Source: Verrucomicrobiota bacterium | GTDB taxonomy: Bacteria; Verrucomicrobiota; Verrucomicrobiia; Opitutales; Opitutaceae | DNA: 64,000 bases | Assembly: GCA_016721945.1 (NCBI GenBank) | Contig: JADKHC010000002.1 | Location: 195,354-259,353, forward strand | Reading direction: 5' to 3' | In this document: piece after piece, positions 26,460 to 34,983 of the stretch | Layout of the letters: every line of letters begins with the position of its first letter | Position numbering within the stretch: position 1 is the first letter of the stretch | Notes under the pieces: model-generated | Told to the model about the DNA's origin: nothing | The model's database searches: none | What the model saw: only the letters and a program-made list of their open reading frames with translations | Position numbers and translations under genes: made by a program

Positions 26460-27951
26460 GAGCGCGGTCCTTCAACAGATACGCACTCATCATCGGCGAA
26501 AGCGTAAGCGCAACGAAACCAGACACCGCCACGGCACCAGCCAGCGTCATCGCGAACTCGCGAAACAACGCACCGGTCAAGCCGCCCTGAAACGCGATCG
26601 GCGTGTAAACGGCTGCGAGCGTAATCGTCATCGAGATAACAGGCCCAACCAATTCACGAGCACCAAGGATGGCCGCGTCGATCTGGGTTTTTCCCTCTCG
26701 AATATGTCGTTCGATATTTTCGACAACCACGATCGCGTCGTCCACCACGATACCGACTGCGAGCACGATCGCGAGCAGCGTAAGCAGGTTGATCGTGAAA
26801 CCAAATGCCACCATGAGAATCATCGCTCCGACCAACGAAAGCGGCATCGCCACAATCGGGATAAGCACCGAGCGCAAAGAACCCAGGAAAAGGTAAATCA
26901 CCACCATGACGATGAGCAGTGTCTCAAGCAGTGTGGTCAGAATTTCGCTCAAAGCATCGTCGATGTATTTGGTTCCATCATACGCGATCTTCGCCTTCAA
27001 ACCGGCCGGGAGCGCGCTCTCAATCTCAGGCATCACCGCACGTACGCGCTTGACGACTTCGAGTGTGCTCTCAGTCGGCAGCACCCAAATTCCCATAAAG
27101 GTGGCGGCCTGTCCGCCGAAGCGCACGTCGCTATCGTAGTTCTCCGCCCCAAGTTCGACATCGGCAATGTCGGAGAGTCGGATAATGATACCATTGCGCT
27201 CAGCTACAACCATTCGCTTGAACTCATCCACACTCTTGAGATCAGTGTTGGCAATTAAGCTGACGCTGAGCATCGAGCCCTTGGTCGAACCAACTGCGGC
27301 CAGTGCATTATTGGACTGCAATGCCTGCCGAACATCCGAAGGGCTGAGCCCACGAGCGGCCAGTTCATCAGGCTTCATCCACACACGCATCGCGAAGACA
27401 CGCCCGCCCAGAATATCCGCCCGCTGCACGCCCTTCACGGAAGAAAGTCGTGGTTGAACGAGGCGGCTAAGATAATCCGTGATCTGATTTTGATCGAGGG
27501 AATCCGAGTAGAAACTCAAGTACATCGAAGCGAACTGGCTGTCGCTCGTTTCCACGCTAATAGAAGGAGCCTCGGACTCGGGCGGCAGTTCATTGCGCAC
27601 CTGATCGACCTTGGAGCTGATCTGGGCGAGAGCGGCGTTCGTATCGTAGTTGAGCCTTAGATACACCTTGATCGTGCTCATTCCGGCGTTACTCGTGGAT
27701 TCGATATAATCGATACCGTCTGCACTGGAAATAACGCGCTCCAATTGCGTTGTGATGTAGCCGCGAACCGTATCGGCGCTGGCACCAAAATAGACGGTAG
27801 AGACGTTTACGACCGCGCTATCGCTGCGCGGATACTGCCGGGTGTTGAGCTTGAAGAAGGCAACAACACCGACGACGAGGATGATAATGTTCACCACAAG
27901 CGCGATGACGGGCTTGCGGATGAACAGATCGGTGAAACTTTTCGAGATCAT
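26422..27951 (-). CDS. RND efflux transporter, N-terminal half (HAE-1 family)
   Basis: 509 residues: TM1 (KPVIALVVNIIILVVGVVAF), the first porter domain, then TM2-TM6 with the proton-relay Asp pair in AVGIVVDDAIVVVENIE. Up to LSPMMSAYLLKDRA it aligns with full-length RND pumps. The frame then runs 12 residues into a TGA instead of continuing. The downstream half is in the +1 frame. The adaptor is upstream and TolC downstream, so the pump is a single system whether translated as one or two chains. Confidence 0.85.
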   Translation of the reverse strand: MISKSFTDLFIRKPVIALVVNIIILVVGVVAFFKLNTRQYPRSDSAVVNVSTVYFGASADTVRGYITTQLERVISSADGIDYIESTSNAGMSTIKVYLRLNYDTNAALAQISSKVDQVRNELPPESEAPSISVETSDSQFASMYLSFYSDSLDQNQITDYLSRLVQPRLSSVKGVQRADILGGRVFAMRVWMKPDELAARGLSPSDVRQALQSNNALAAVGSTKGSMLSVSLIANTDLKSVDEFKRMVVAERNGIIIRLSDIADVELGAENYDSDVRFGGQAATFMGIWVLPTESTLEVVKRVRAVMPEIESALPAGLKAKIAYDGTKYIDDALSEILTTLLETLLIVMVVIYLFLGSLRSVLIPIVAMPLSLVGAMILMVAFGFTINLLTLLAIVLAVGIVVDDAIVVVENIERHIREGKTQIDAAILGARELVGPVISMTITLAAVYTPIAFQGGLTGALFREFAMTLAGAVAVSGFVALTLSPMMSAYLLKDRAHEERGLQRPHQS

Positions 27952-28042
27952 GAAAGGAGAATTCGACTAGGCGTGACGATTGGTTAGGCCATCCCCGCGA
28001 GGAGGGAGCGGAGTCAGTGATTCAGGCTATGACGGAATGCAC

Positions 28043-29164
28043 TCAGGTATTGGCTGGTTTCGGAGCCGGGTTATTCGCGGGCAATACGGTATTGTTAACC
28101 TGCACAGGCATGTTGCTGCGGAGTTTGAAAACTCCGGAAGAGACAACCTGTTCGCCGGGTTTCACGCCACTTTCGATGGCAATAAGATCGCCCTTGGTTG
28201 CTCCGGTCTTGATGAACTGCTGGCGGGCGCCGAGATATTCCACGCCGTCTTTGCCCTTCATTTTTTCGACGATGAAAACCGAGTTACCGTACGGCGCGTA
28301 GGCGATCGAAGTCGCCGGAAGCACGATCTGGGGCTCACCCGCAGCGAGCCCAACCTCGACCTGGGCAAACATACCGGGCCGAAGCTTTTCCTCAGGGTTT
28401 GCCAGCGTGGCCTGCACAGAAATATTGCGGGTGGCCGAATCCACTTCCGAGTTGATGGCTGTGATCGTCGCATCAAAAGCCGTGCCGTTGAAGGCATCGA
28501 TTTTCACGCCGACCTTCTGCCCAATGCTCAACAAGGGCAAGAGACGCTGCGGGATGTTGAAATTCACATAGAGCGTATCGAGTTTTTGCAACGGCACGAG
28601 CGCCTGACCACGCGAGACGTACTGTCCAAGATTGACGGAGCGTATGCCGATCCGGCCATCGAAGGGAGCGCGAACGGTTTTCTTTTCGATCGTGGCTTTG
28701 AGCGCGGCAACGTTGGCCTCGGCTTGGTTCAGTTGAGCGGTTGTTTGGTCAAGCTCGGACTGGCTGATGGTATCTTTGCCCATCAATTCGGCAGCACGCT
28801 TGGAATTGAGAAGCGCCAACGCCAGCTGGGCTTCTGCTGCGCGCAGTTGCGCACTTTCCACCGTGCTGTCGATCTCCATGAGTAAATCGCCTGCACGCAC
28901 GGCCGCGCCATTCTCCACCAGAACCTTAACCAGTGCACCATCAGCATCAGCGCTGATAGTCACGCCCTGCACCGGAGCCAACGTGGCAATGCTGTTGATA
29001 ACCGGCTGCCAGCTTTCGGCACGCGCTTCGGCAGTGGTCACTGACGTGACCGGCCGCTCATGCGATTGCGATGACATTTCCTTGATCTGCGCCACCTTGA
29101 CCGCACCAAGTCCTACCACTAAAACAGCGATCGCAGACAGAGTGATGATGAATTTCTTAAGCAT
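28043..29164 (-). CDS. Periplasmic adaptor (membrane fusion) protein of RND pump
   Basis: A 373-residue protein from ATG 29164, with N-terminal membrane anchor MLKKFIITLSAIAVLVVGLG. A lipoyl/barrel-sandwich motif is split around a coiled-coil hairpin (ISADADGALVKVLVENGAAV, helical region ~85-150, then TVRAPFDGRIGIRSVNLGQY). Beta-barrel and membrane-proximal domains follow. It joins the RND pump to TolC. A longer frame up to 29287 has no support. It is transcribed with the RND gene ~90 bases downstream and the MarR regulator upstream. Confidence 0.9.
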   Translation of the reverse strand: MLKKFIITLSAIAVLVVGLGAVKVAQIKEMSSQSHERPVTSVTTAEARAESWQPVINSIATLAPVQGVTISADADGALVKVLVENGAAVRAGDLLMEIDSTVESAQLRAAEAQLALALLNSKRAAELMGKDTISQSELDQTTAQLNQAEANVAALKATIEKKTVRAPFDGRIGIRSVNLGQYVSRGQALVPLQKLDTLYVNFNIPQRLLPLLSIGQKVGVKIDAFNGTAFDATITAINSEVDSATRNISVQATLANPEEKLRPGMFAQVEVGLAAGEPQIVLPATSIAYAPYGNSVFIVEKMKGKDGVEYLGARQQFIKTGATKGDLIAIESGVKPGEQVVSSGVFKLRSNMPVQVNNTVLPANNPAPKPANT

Positions 29165-29228
29165 ATGATTTTTGAACAGTACTAGATTGAAATTGGTTTT
29201 TTGGTTTAGCGAACGACCTTGAAAGTAT

Positions 29229-29795
29229 TCACCCGTGCTTAACACAGCCCAAACTAGGCGCCGGATCAGACCCGTTAATTGACGCAAGTTGCTCGCTAAT
29301 TTTACCGAGCAGACGAATCAGCGTTTTGCGTTCAGCTTCGGACAAACAAGCCATCACCTGGGCCTGACGCTTGAAATGTCCCGGCAGCAACTTGTTGAGC
29401 AACGCAGTGCCTTTTGCCGTGAGACTCACGGTCATCATGCGACGGTCTTTCGCATCGGGGATGCGTTTCACCAAGCTGTCGCGCTCAAGCGTGTCAACAA
29501 GTCCGGTCATGGTAGCACGTGTGCAGCCAGCCATTTCGGCGAGTTCGGCCGGTGTGATAGCGTCGCTCTTTTCGCCACACGCCTGGCGCTTGAGCAACAG
29601 CATGAGCACGGTAAAACGTCCCGACGAAACACCGTAGGAGGATAAATATTCATGACTGAACTCCATGCAGTCGTTGCCCGCTCGCAGTAAATGCAGGTAG
29701 GCAACCATCGCGGAAGGATCGAGATCGGGAAATTGTTGCGCTGCCTCGTGCAAGCACTCGTAACGCGGTAGGTTCTTGAGAATGAGATGAGCCAT
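29229..29795 (-). CDS. MarR family transcriptional regulator
   Basis: A 188-residue protein with a winged helix-turn-helix: ITPAELAEMAGCTRATMTGL as the HTH, and DTLERDSLVKRIPDAKDRRM as the wing with the conserved DxRxx motif. It heads the efflux block (adaptor, RND, TolC). MarR proteins of this position usually repress the pump and themselves and are released by an aromatic or lipophilic ligand (family knowledge). A palindromic site overlaps the likely promoter just upstream. Confidence 0.9.
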   Translation of the reverse strand: MAHLILKNLPRYECLHEAAQQFPDLDPSAMVAYLHLLRAGNDCMEFSHEYLSSYGVSSGRFTVLMLLLKRQACGEKSDAITPAELAEMAGCTRATMTGLVDTLERDSLVKRIPDAKDRRMMTVSLTAKGTALLNKLLPGHFKRQAQVMACLSEAERKTLIRLLGKISEQLASINGSDPAPSLGCVKHG

Positions 29796-29825
29796 GAAGC
29801 AGAATAATAACGATGAGGAAGCTGA

Positions 29826-29854
29826 TAATTAGGAGGCTAATCATATAAAATCAA
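29826..29854 (-). promoter_or_regulatory. Promoter/operator of the marR-efflux block
   Basis: On the minus strand, TTGATT (-35; 29849-29854) and TAATTA (-10; 29826-29831) are separated by 17 bases. The spacer and -10 contain the imperfect palindrome ATGATTAG-CCT-CCTAATTATCA, a plausible MarR binding site that would block RNA polymerase. The marR ATG follows at 29795. Confidence 0.5.
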
Positions 29855-29949
29855 GTGGCTCGTTTAAATTTTCTCCGGATTTCTTTATGAGCTTTCTCCT
29901 CCCGCGCAGCTTTCTAGGTGCAAGCGGTCACAGCGCGCACCTGAACGGC

Positions 29950-29981
29950 AAAAAAAGGGCGGCCCCGTGAAGGACCGCCCT
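29950..29981 (-). terminator. Intrinsic terminator after transketolase
   Basis: On the minus strand, AAGGGCGGTCC, a short loop and GGCCGCCC form a GC stem followed by seven T. It lies 24 bases past the tkt stop codon. Confidence 0.85.
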
Positions 29982-30004
29982 TGAAACGAAATATTGCGAA
30001 ACGA

Positions 30005-31999
30005 TTACAACGCCTGCGCAGCGGCCACCACTGCCTCAGTCGTGATACCGAGTTCCTTAAATACGGTCGGAGCGGGAGCGCTCATGCCGAAGCGGTCGAT
30101 GCCGATGACCTTGCCGTCGAGTCCGACATACTGATGCCAGAGACCGGTGACACCGGCTTCGATCGCGACACGTTTACGAACAGCCTTCGGGAGAATGCTT
30201 TCGCGGTACTCGGCCGACTGGCGGTTGAAGCGTTCGAACGACGGCATGGAAACCACGCGCACACCGGCACCAAGGGTCTTGGCCGCAGCGATGGCGAGTT
30301 GCACTTCGCTGCCGGCGGCCAGCAGGATCGTCGTGAGCGGCGCGGTTTCCTGCACCGCAATGTATCCACCTTTCAATACACCGGCACGACGGACGTGCAC
30401 CGGGATGTCGTTGAGGTTCGGCAGATTCTGGCGCGTGAGCGCGAGGAGCGTCGGACCATCAGCACGTTCGAGCGCAGCGGCGAAAGCACCAGCGGTCTCT
30501 TCCGGATCAGCCGGACGAATCACGTCCATCCCCGGAATGATGCGGAGGCTGGAAACGGTTTCCACTGGCTGGTGCGTCGGGCCGTCTTCGCCAACGCCGA
30601 TCGAGTCGTGCGTGTAGATGTAGACAACCGGGAGTTTGGCCAGCGCCGCGATACGCATCGAGGGACGCGAGTAATCGGCGAAGACGAGGAACGTCGCGCA
30701 GGAAGTGCGGAAAATGCCGTCGTAGGCGATGCCGTTGTTGATCGCAGCCATCGCGTGTTCGCGAATGCCGTAGCGGATGTTACGACCGCCGCGGTTGGCT
30801 TTGTCGAAGTCTGGTTGACCGGCAATGTAGTTGAGGGTCGAGCCGTAGAGATCGGCGCTGCCAGAAACCATGAGCGGCAAGGCTGCGGCAAGCGGCTGGA
30901 GGACATCACGGCCTGCGGCGCGGGAAGCGAGCTTGGCATCAGCCGGGAATACCGGGATCTTTTCGAGCAGGCTTGCCGCTGTCGGATGGTTGTGGCGGGA
31001 GGCGAGCAACGTGGCCTTGTCGGGATTGGCGACACTCCAGGCCTCGAAGGTTTTCAGCCACTTTTTGTACCCACGGACGAGACGCTTCTTGTTCTCGGCG
31101 AAGTAAGCGCGAACGTCGTCGCTGACAAAGAAATGCTGATCGGCAGGCAGGCCGAGCGCGGGCTTCGAGGTGGCAACGAATTTCGCGCCGCCTTCGCCGT
31201 GGCCCTTCGATGTGCCCTGGACTTCAGGAATGCCTTTGCCGATGACGGTCTTGGCGATGATGAGCTGGGGCTTGCCGCTCTTGGTCTTCTTGGCCTTGTT
31301 GATGGCTTTAGAGATAGCAGCTAGATCGTGTCCGTCAGCAAGCGTCTGTACGTCCCAACCGATGGCCTTGAAGCGGGCGGCACAGTTTTCGCTCTGCGAC
31401 TTGTCGGCCATGGCGTCGAGGGTGACGTCGTTGGCATCATAAATAAGGATCAGGTTGTCGAGGCCCTGGTGACCGGCAAAAGCGACGGCTTCCATGGCAA
31501 CGCCTTCCTGCATACAGCCGTCGCCGGCGAGCGTGATGACGTGGTAGTCGAAAAGCGGATACTCAGGCGTGTTGAAACGCGCTTCCAGCATTTTGCCAGA
31601 AAGTGCATAACCAACGGCGTTGCCGATACCCTGGCCGAGTGGACCGGTGGTGGCTTCGACGCCTGGTGTCTCGTGAAATTCGGGATGGCCGGGAGTTTTG
31701 CTGTGGAGCTGGCGGAAGTTTTTTACTTCGTCGAGCGAGAGATCGTAGCCGCTCAAGTGGAGCCAGCTGTAGATAAACATCGAGCCGTGGCCGCCAGAGA
31801 GGACGAAGCGGTCGCGGTTGAGCCAATGCGGCTCGTCGGGGTTATGCACCATCGCGCTGCCATAAAGCACGGCACCGACTTCGGCTGCACCGAGCGGAAG
31901 GCCGAGGTGGCCGGAGTTGGACTTATGGATGGCGTCCATGGCAAGTCCGCGAGCTTGATTGGCTGCTTTGGCGAGGATTTCTGTATTGAGTTTACTCAT
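30005..31999 (-). CDS. tkt: Transketolase
   Basis: A 664-residue thiamine-diphosphate enzyme of the pentose phosphate pathway, transferring two-carbon ketol units. The ATG at 31999 gives MSKLNTEILAKAANQARGLA. The N-terminus shows SGHLGLPLGAAEVG. The ThDP site is LAGDGCMQEGVAMEA with metal ligands in IYDANDVTLD. The pyrimidine-binding domain has FRTSCATFLVFADYSRPSMR and HDSIGVGEDGPTHQPVE. A C-terminal domain completes the usual length. A single gene with its own terminator; rpe, another pentose-phosphate enzyme, is elsewhere at 54.6 kb. Confidence 0.95.
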   Translation of the reverse strand: MSKLNTEILAKAANQARGLAMDAIHKSNSGHLGLPLGAAEVGAVLYGSAMVHNPDEPHWLNRDRFVLSGGHGSMFIYSWLHLSGYDLSLDEVKNFRQLHSKTPGHPEFHETPGVEATTGPLGQGIGNAVGYALSGKMLEARFNTPEYPLFDYHVITLAGDGCMQEGVAMEAVAFAGHQGLDNLILIYDANDVTLDAMADKSQSENCAARFKAIGWDVQTLADGHDLAAISKAINKAKKTKSGKPQLIIAKTVIGKGIPEVQGTSKGHGEGGAKFVATSKPALGLPADQHFFVSDDVRAYFAENKKRLVRGYKKWLKTFEAWSVANPDKATLLASRHNHPTAASLLEKIPVFPADAKLASRAAGRDVLQPLAAALPLMVSGSADLYGSTLNYIAGQPDFDKANRGGRNIRYGIREHAMAAINNGIAYDGIFRTSCATFLVFADYSRPSMRIAALAKLPVVYIYTHDSIGVGEDGPTHQPVETVSSLRIIPGMDVIRPADPEETAGAFAAALERADGPTLLALTRQNLPNLNDIPVHVRRAGVLKGGYIAVQETAPLTTILLAAGSEVQLAIAAAKTLGAGVRVVSMPSFERFNRQSAEYRESILPKAVRKRVAIEAGVTGLWHQYVGLDGKVIGIDRFGMSAPAPTVFKELGITTEAVVAAAQAL

Positions 32000-32098
32000 G
32001 TTAAGTTGGGAAGGGTTGGTTCGAATGCGCAAATAGCGCGTTAAAAGGTTAAGGACTTAAACAGGCTGCGGGTTCGGGGGAAGCCGAAATTCAGGCAG

Positions 32099-32129
32099 AA
32101 AAAAAGCGAGCCGTTGTCGGCTCGCTTTT
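32099..32129 (-). terminator. Intrinsic terminator after rplS
   Basis: AGCGAGCC-GACAAC-GGCTCGCT followed by seven or more T on the minus strand; perfect 8-bp stem. A weaker T-run on the other side allows bidirectional action. Confidence 0.85.
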
Positions 32130-32153
32130 GAAAATGGCGCATTCGCGCGAAGA

Positions 32154-32552
32154 TTAGCTCGCGGCAGCAGCTGCAGCGGCGGCGGCTTTAGCAGCAACGG
32201 CGTCGTAGCGCTTCTCTTTGACGGCGACAGCGGCTTTGCCCTGACGGTCACGGAGATAATAGAGACGTGCCTTCATCGGCTCGGACTCGCGCTCAACTTC
32301 GATCTTCTCGATGTTGGGAGAGTTAACCGGAAACACGCGCTCGACACCCTCGCCGTAACTGATGCGGCGAACGGTGAATGTCTCGTGGATGCCATTGCCT
32401 TTGCGGGCGATGACGATGCCGGCGAAAATCTGGACGCGTTCTTTGTCGCCTTCACGGACCTTAGTGTGAACGCGGACGCCGTCGCCTACTTTAAAGGAAG
32501 TCACGTCGGACTTCACTTGGGCGGCGGTGATTTCTTTGATGATCGGATTCAT
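32154..32552 (-). CDS. rplS: 50S ribosomal protein L19
   Basis: A 132-residue protein. The L19 core runs from MNPIIKEITAAQVKSDVTSF through KVREGDKERVQIFAGIVIAR and MKARLYYLRDRQGKAA. The last ~20 residues are a nearly pure Ala/Lys tail, longer than the ~115-residue E. coli protein. It follows trmD in the conserved rpsP-trmD-rplS order, eight bases apart. Confidence 0.95.
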   Translation of the reverse strand: MNPIIKEITAAQVKSDVTSFKVGDGVRVHTKVREGDKERVQIFAGIVIARKGNGIHETFTVRRISYGEGVERVFPVNSPNIEKIEVERESEPMKARLYYLRDRQGKAAVAVKEKRYDAVAAKAAAAAAAAAS

Positions 32553-32559
32553 GACTGGG

Positions 32560-33234
32560 TTATTTGAGTAAATCGGGTCGGACTAAACGGGTTTTCTCCA
32601 ATCGTTTCGCGTTTCGCCATTTTTCGATTTCAGCATGGTTGCCAGAGAGTAACACATCTGGCACGGACATACCCCGAAATTCGGCGGGACGCGTGTATTG
32701 AGGAAAGTCGAGCAACTTGCCGGTGAAGGATTCGTGCGTCAATGACTTTTCTTCCCCGAGCACACCGGGAATAAAACGTGAGAGCGCATCGATCACTACC
32801 GCGGCGGCCAAAGTACCGTTTGTCAGCACGTAATCTCCGATGCTGAGCTCTTGATCGATGACGCCGTCGCGAATGCGTTGATCGATGCCTTCGTAGTGTC
32901 CGCTAAGAAAAACAATATGCTGCTGCTTCGATAAATCCTCGGCAATCGCGGGCGAGAGCGGCACGCCATCAGGCGTCAGATAAATGCGCCGGCAGCCCGG
33001 CGTCTGTAACTGCTCGATAGCGGCAAAAACCGGATCGGGCTTCATCACCATCCCGGCGCCACCGCCAAAAGGACGGTCGTCGGCGGTCTTATGCTTGTCG
33101 GTCGTCCACGCACGAAGGTCGTGAACTTTGACCGAAAGACGCTGCGACTCGATGCCCTTGCCCAAAATGCTCTCGCCGAGGAAACCGTCGAGCATCCGCG
33201 GGAAAAGCGTGAGAACGTCGATTTGGAGAGGCAT
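32560..33234 (-). CDS. trmD: tRNA (guanine-N1)-methyltransferase TrmD
   Basis: A 224-residue SPOUT (knotted) methyltransferase making m1G37 in tRNAs to prevent frameshifting. Signature segments: IDVLTLFPRMLDGFLGESIL, DDRPFGGGAGMVMKPDPVFA, LSGHYEGIDQRIRD and IGDYVLTNGTLAAAVVIDAL. Length is slightly below the ~250 typical, with a short C-terminus ending LEKTRLVRPDLLK. It is located between rpsP and rplS, as in most bacteria. Confidence 0.95.
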   Translation of the reverse strand: MPLQIDVLTLFPRMLDGFLGESILGKGIESQRLSVKVHDLRAWTTDKHKTADDRPFGGGAGMVMKPDPVFAAIEQLQTPGCRRIYLTPDGVPLSPAIAEDLSKQQHIVFLSGHYEGIDQRIRDGVIDQELSIGDYVLTNGTLAAAVVIDALSRFIPGVLGEEKSLTHESFTGKLLDFPQYTRPAEFRGMSVPDVLLSGNHAEIEKWRNAKRLEKTRLVRPDLLK

Positions 33235-33268
33235 GAGGGGAAGTGTTTAACATTAAGAATACCAAAGC

Positions 33269-33292
33269 AAAAAACCTCGGACGGCGCCGAGG
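33269..33292 (-). terminator. Terminator-like hairpin between rpsP and trmD
   Basis: CCTCGG-CGCCGT-CCGAGG followed by six T on the minus strand. It may reduce read-through from rpsP into trmD-rplS, giving S16 a higher output. A second hairpin AGAGAACGA/TCGTTCTCT lies next to it at 33304-33329, overlapping a sequence word (TTCGTTCTCTTCGTTATCTT) that resembles the repeat at 60906. Confidence 0.7.
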
Positions 33293-33351
33293 CTTTGGAC
33301 TTTAGAGAACGAGCATTACTTCGTTCTCTTCGTTATCTTATGTTAAGTGTC

Positions 33352-33609
33352 TTAGGCGACAGGAGCAGCGGCCTTACGCGCCTTCTTGATGAGGGCGTTG
33401 ACGGTGTCGGAAGGCTTAGCGCCCTTGCTCAGCCAGTAATCGACGCGGTCGATACGGAGCGTGAGGGGCGTGGTCTTCGACTGCGGCGTGTAGGTGCCGA
33501 GGTTTTCGGCGGGTGAACCATCACGACGGGAACGGGCTTCGGCTACCACGACGTGATAGATGGGCTTGTGCACAGCGCCGATGCGGGAAAGACGGATTTT
33601 GAGAGCCAT
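33352..33609 (-). CDS. rpsP: 30S ribosomal protein S16
   Basis: An 85-residue protein starting MALKIRLSRIGAVHKPIYHV, with the S16 features VVAEARSRRDGSPAENLGTY and DRVDYWLSKGAKPSDTV. It is the first gene of the rpsP-trmD-rplS ribosomal set and is divergent from ychF. Length matches the family. Confidence 0.95.
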   Translation of the reverse strand: MALKIRLSRIGAVHKPIYHVVVAEARSRRDGSPAENLGTYTPQSKTTPLTLRIDRVDYWLSKGAKPSDTVNALIKKARKAAAPVA

Positions 33610-33799
33610 GAGAACAGTTTTCTGAATCGATTACTTTTGGAAAAGTTGGTGAGTGCACCGACCGCGCAAGGAGATGTCAAGCGTACGCTTTCGAGGAAAT
33701 TTTTATCCGATGCCTGCCCAGCGTGGCGAAGAACGAGCCGCCGTCAGGCCCAAATCGTTTCTTGACCCCCCTCCCCGAGCACGAGAACGTCTGAACCTT

Positions 33800-34903
33800 A
33801 TGCTCAAAGCTGGCATCGTCGGCCTGCCCAACGTCGGCAAATCCACTCTCTTCAACGCGCTCACCCGTTCCCGCAAAGCGGAGGCGGCGAACTATCCGTT
33901 CTGCACGATCGACCCCAATGTCGGCGTCGTGATCGTGCCCGACGAACGCGCTTATATATTAAAAGCGATCGCGAAGACCAACATCGTCGTGCCCGCCGCG
34001 ATTGAGTTCGTCGATATCGCCGGCCTCGTCGCTGGCGCCAGCAAGGGCGAAGGACTGGGCAACCAATTTCTCGCCAATATCCGCGAAGTCGACGCGATCG
34101 TCCAAGTCGTGCGCTGCTTCGAGGACAACGACATCGTCCACACAATGGGCGCGATCGATCCGGTCCGCGACATCGAGGTCATCACGACCGAACTCGTGCT
34201 TGCCGATCTAGAGTCCGTAACCAAACGCATCGACAAGACCCAGAAGAAGGCAAAGTCGGGCGACAAGGAAGCGATCGCCGAAGTGGCGCTGCTCGAAAAA
34301 CTCCTCCCCCACCTCAACTCGGGCAAAACCGCCAATCTCCTCGTCGCCACGCCCGAAGAGGTTGCGCAGATGAAGCTCTTTCAATTACTCACCGCCAAGC
34401 CGGTGCTGTTCGCCTGCAACGTTGCCGAGAGCGATCTCGCGACCGCCGAGCAAAATCCGTTCGTCCAAAAAGTCGCCGAGTTCGTACGCACGCATCATGA
34501 CGCCGCATACGTGCCGATCAGTGCGAAAATCGAATCCGAGCTCATCGACCTGCCGCCCGAAGAGGCAAAAGCGTTTCTGAAAGATCTGGGCGTCGACGAC
34601 TCCGGTGTCTCTTCACTTATAAAAGGCACGTACGATTTGCTCGGGCTGATGACTTACTTCACTGCAGGCGAAAAAGAAGTTCGTTGCTGGACGATCAAGC
34701 GTGGCTGGAAAGCTCCGCAGGCCGCTGGCGTGATCCACACCGATTTCGAAAAAGGCTTCATCAAGGCCGAAATCGTGAGCTACGCCGATCTGACAACGCT
34801 GGGCAGTGTCGCCGCCGCGCGCGAAGCCGGAAAATACCGGCTCGAAGGCAAAGAATACGTTTTCCAAGATGGCGACGTCGCGCTGTTCCGTTTTAACACC
34901 TGA
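33800..34903 (+). CDS. ychF: Redox-regulated ATPase YchF (EngD)
   Basis: A 367-residue OBG-family P-loop protein from ATG 33800 (MLKAGIVGLPNVGKSTLFNA, the Walker A G1 motif). G3 is FVDIAGLVAGASKGEGLGN. The position of the G4 motif shows LFACNVAES, the NxxE variant that makes YchF prefer ATP. The C-terminal TGS-like domain is MTYFTAGEKEVRCWTIKRG. A longer frame from 33653 has no support. It is followed by a strong bidirectional terminator shared with glgC. Confidence 0.95.
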   Translation: MLKAGIVGLPNVGKSTLFNALTRSRKAEAANYPFCTIDPNVGVVIVPDERAYILKAIAKTNIVVPAAIEFVDIAGLVAGASKGEGLGNQFLANIREVDAIVQVVRCFEDNDIVHTMGAIDPVRDIEVITTELVLADLESVTKRIDKTQKKAKSGDKEAIAEVALLEKLLPHLNSGKTANLLVATPEEVAQMKLFQLLTAKPVLFACNVAESDLATAEQNPFVQKVAEFVRTHHDAAYVPISAKIESELIDLPPEEAKAFLKDLGVDDSGVSSLIKGTYDLLGLMTYFTAGEKEVRCWTIKRGWKAPQAAGVIHTDFEKGFIKAEIVSYADLTTLGSVAAAREAGKYRLEGKEYVFQDGDVALFRFNT

Positions 34904-34924
34904 ACAGGCTCAAAACTTCTCAAC

Positions 34925-34957
34925 AAAAAGGCCGCCGAGATTTTCGGCGGCCTTTTT
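34925..34957. terminator. Bidirectional intrinsic terminator between ychF and glgC
   Basis: A perfect 9-bp stem GGCCGCCGA/TCGGCGGCC with five A before and five T after, serving both convergent genes. Confidence 0.9.
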
Positions 34958-34983
34958 ATTGTTTGTCTTAAAAGGTTCGGGTT

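Noticed and set aside
29981..31324. 447-residue open frame antisense to transketolase
   Set aside because: Shadow of tkt; no recognisable domain and begins inside the tkt terminator region.
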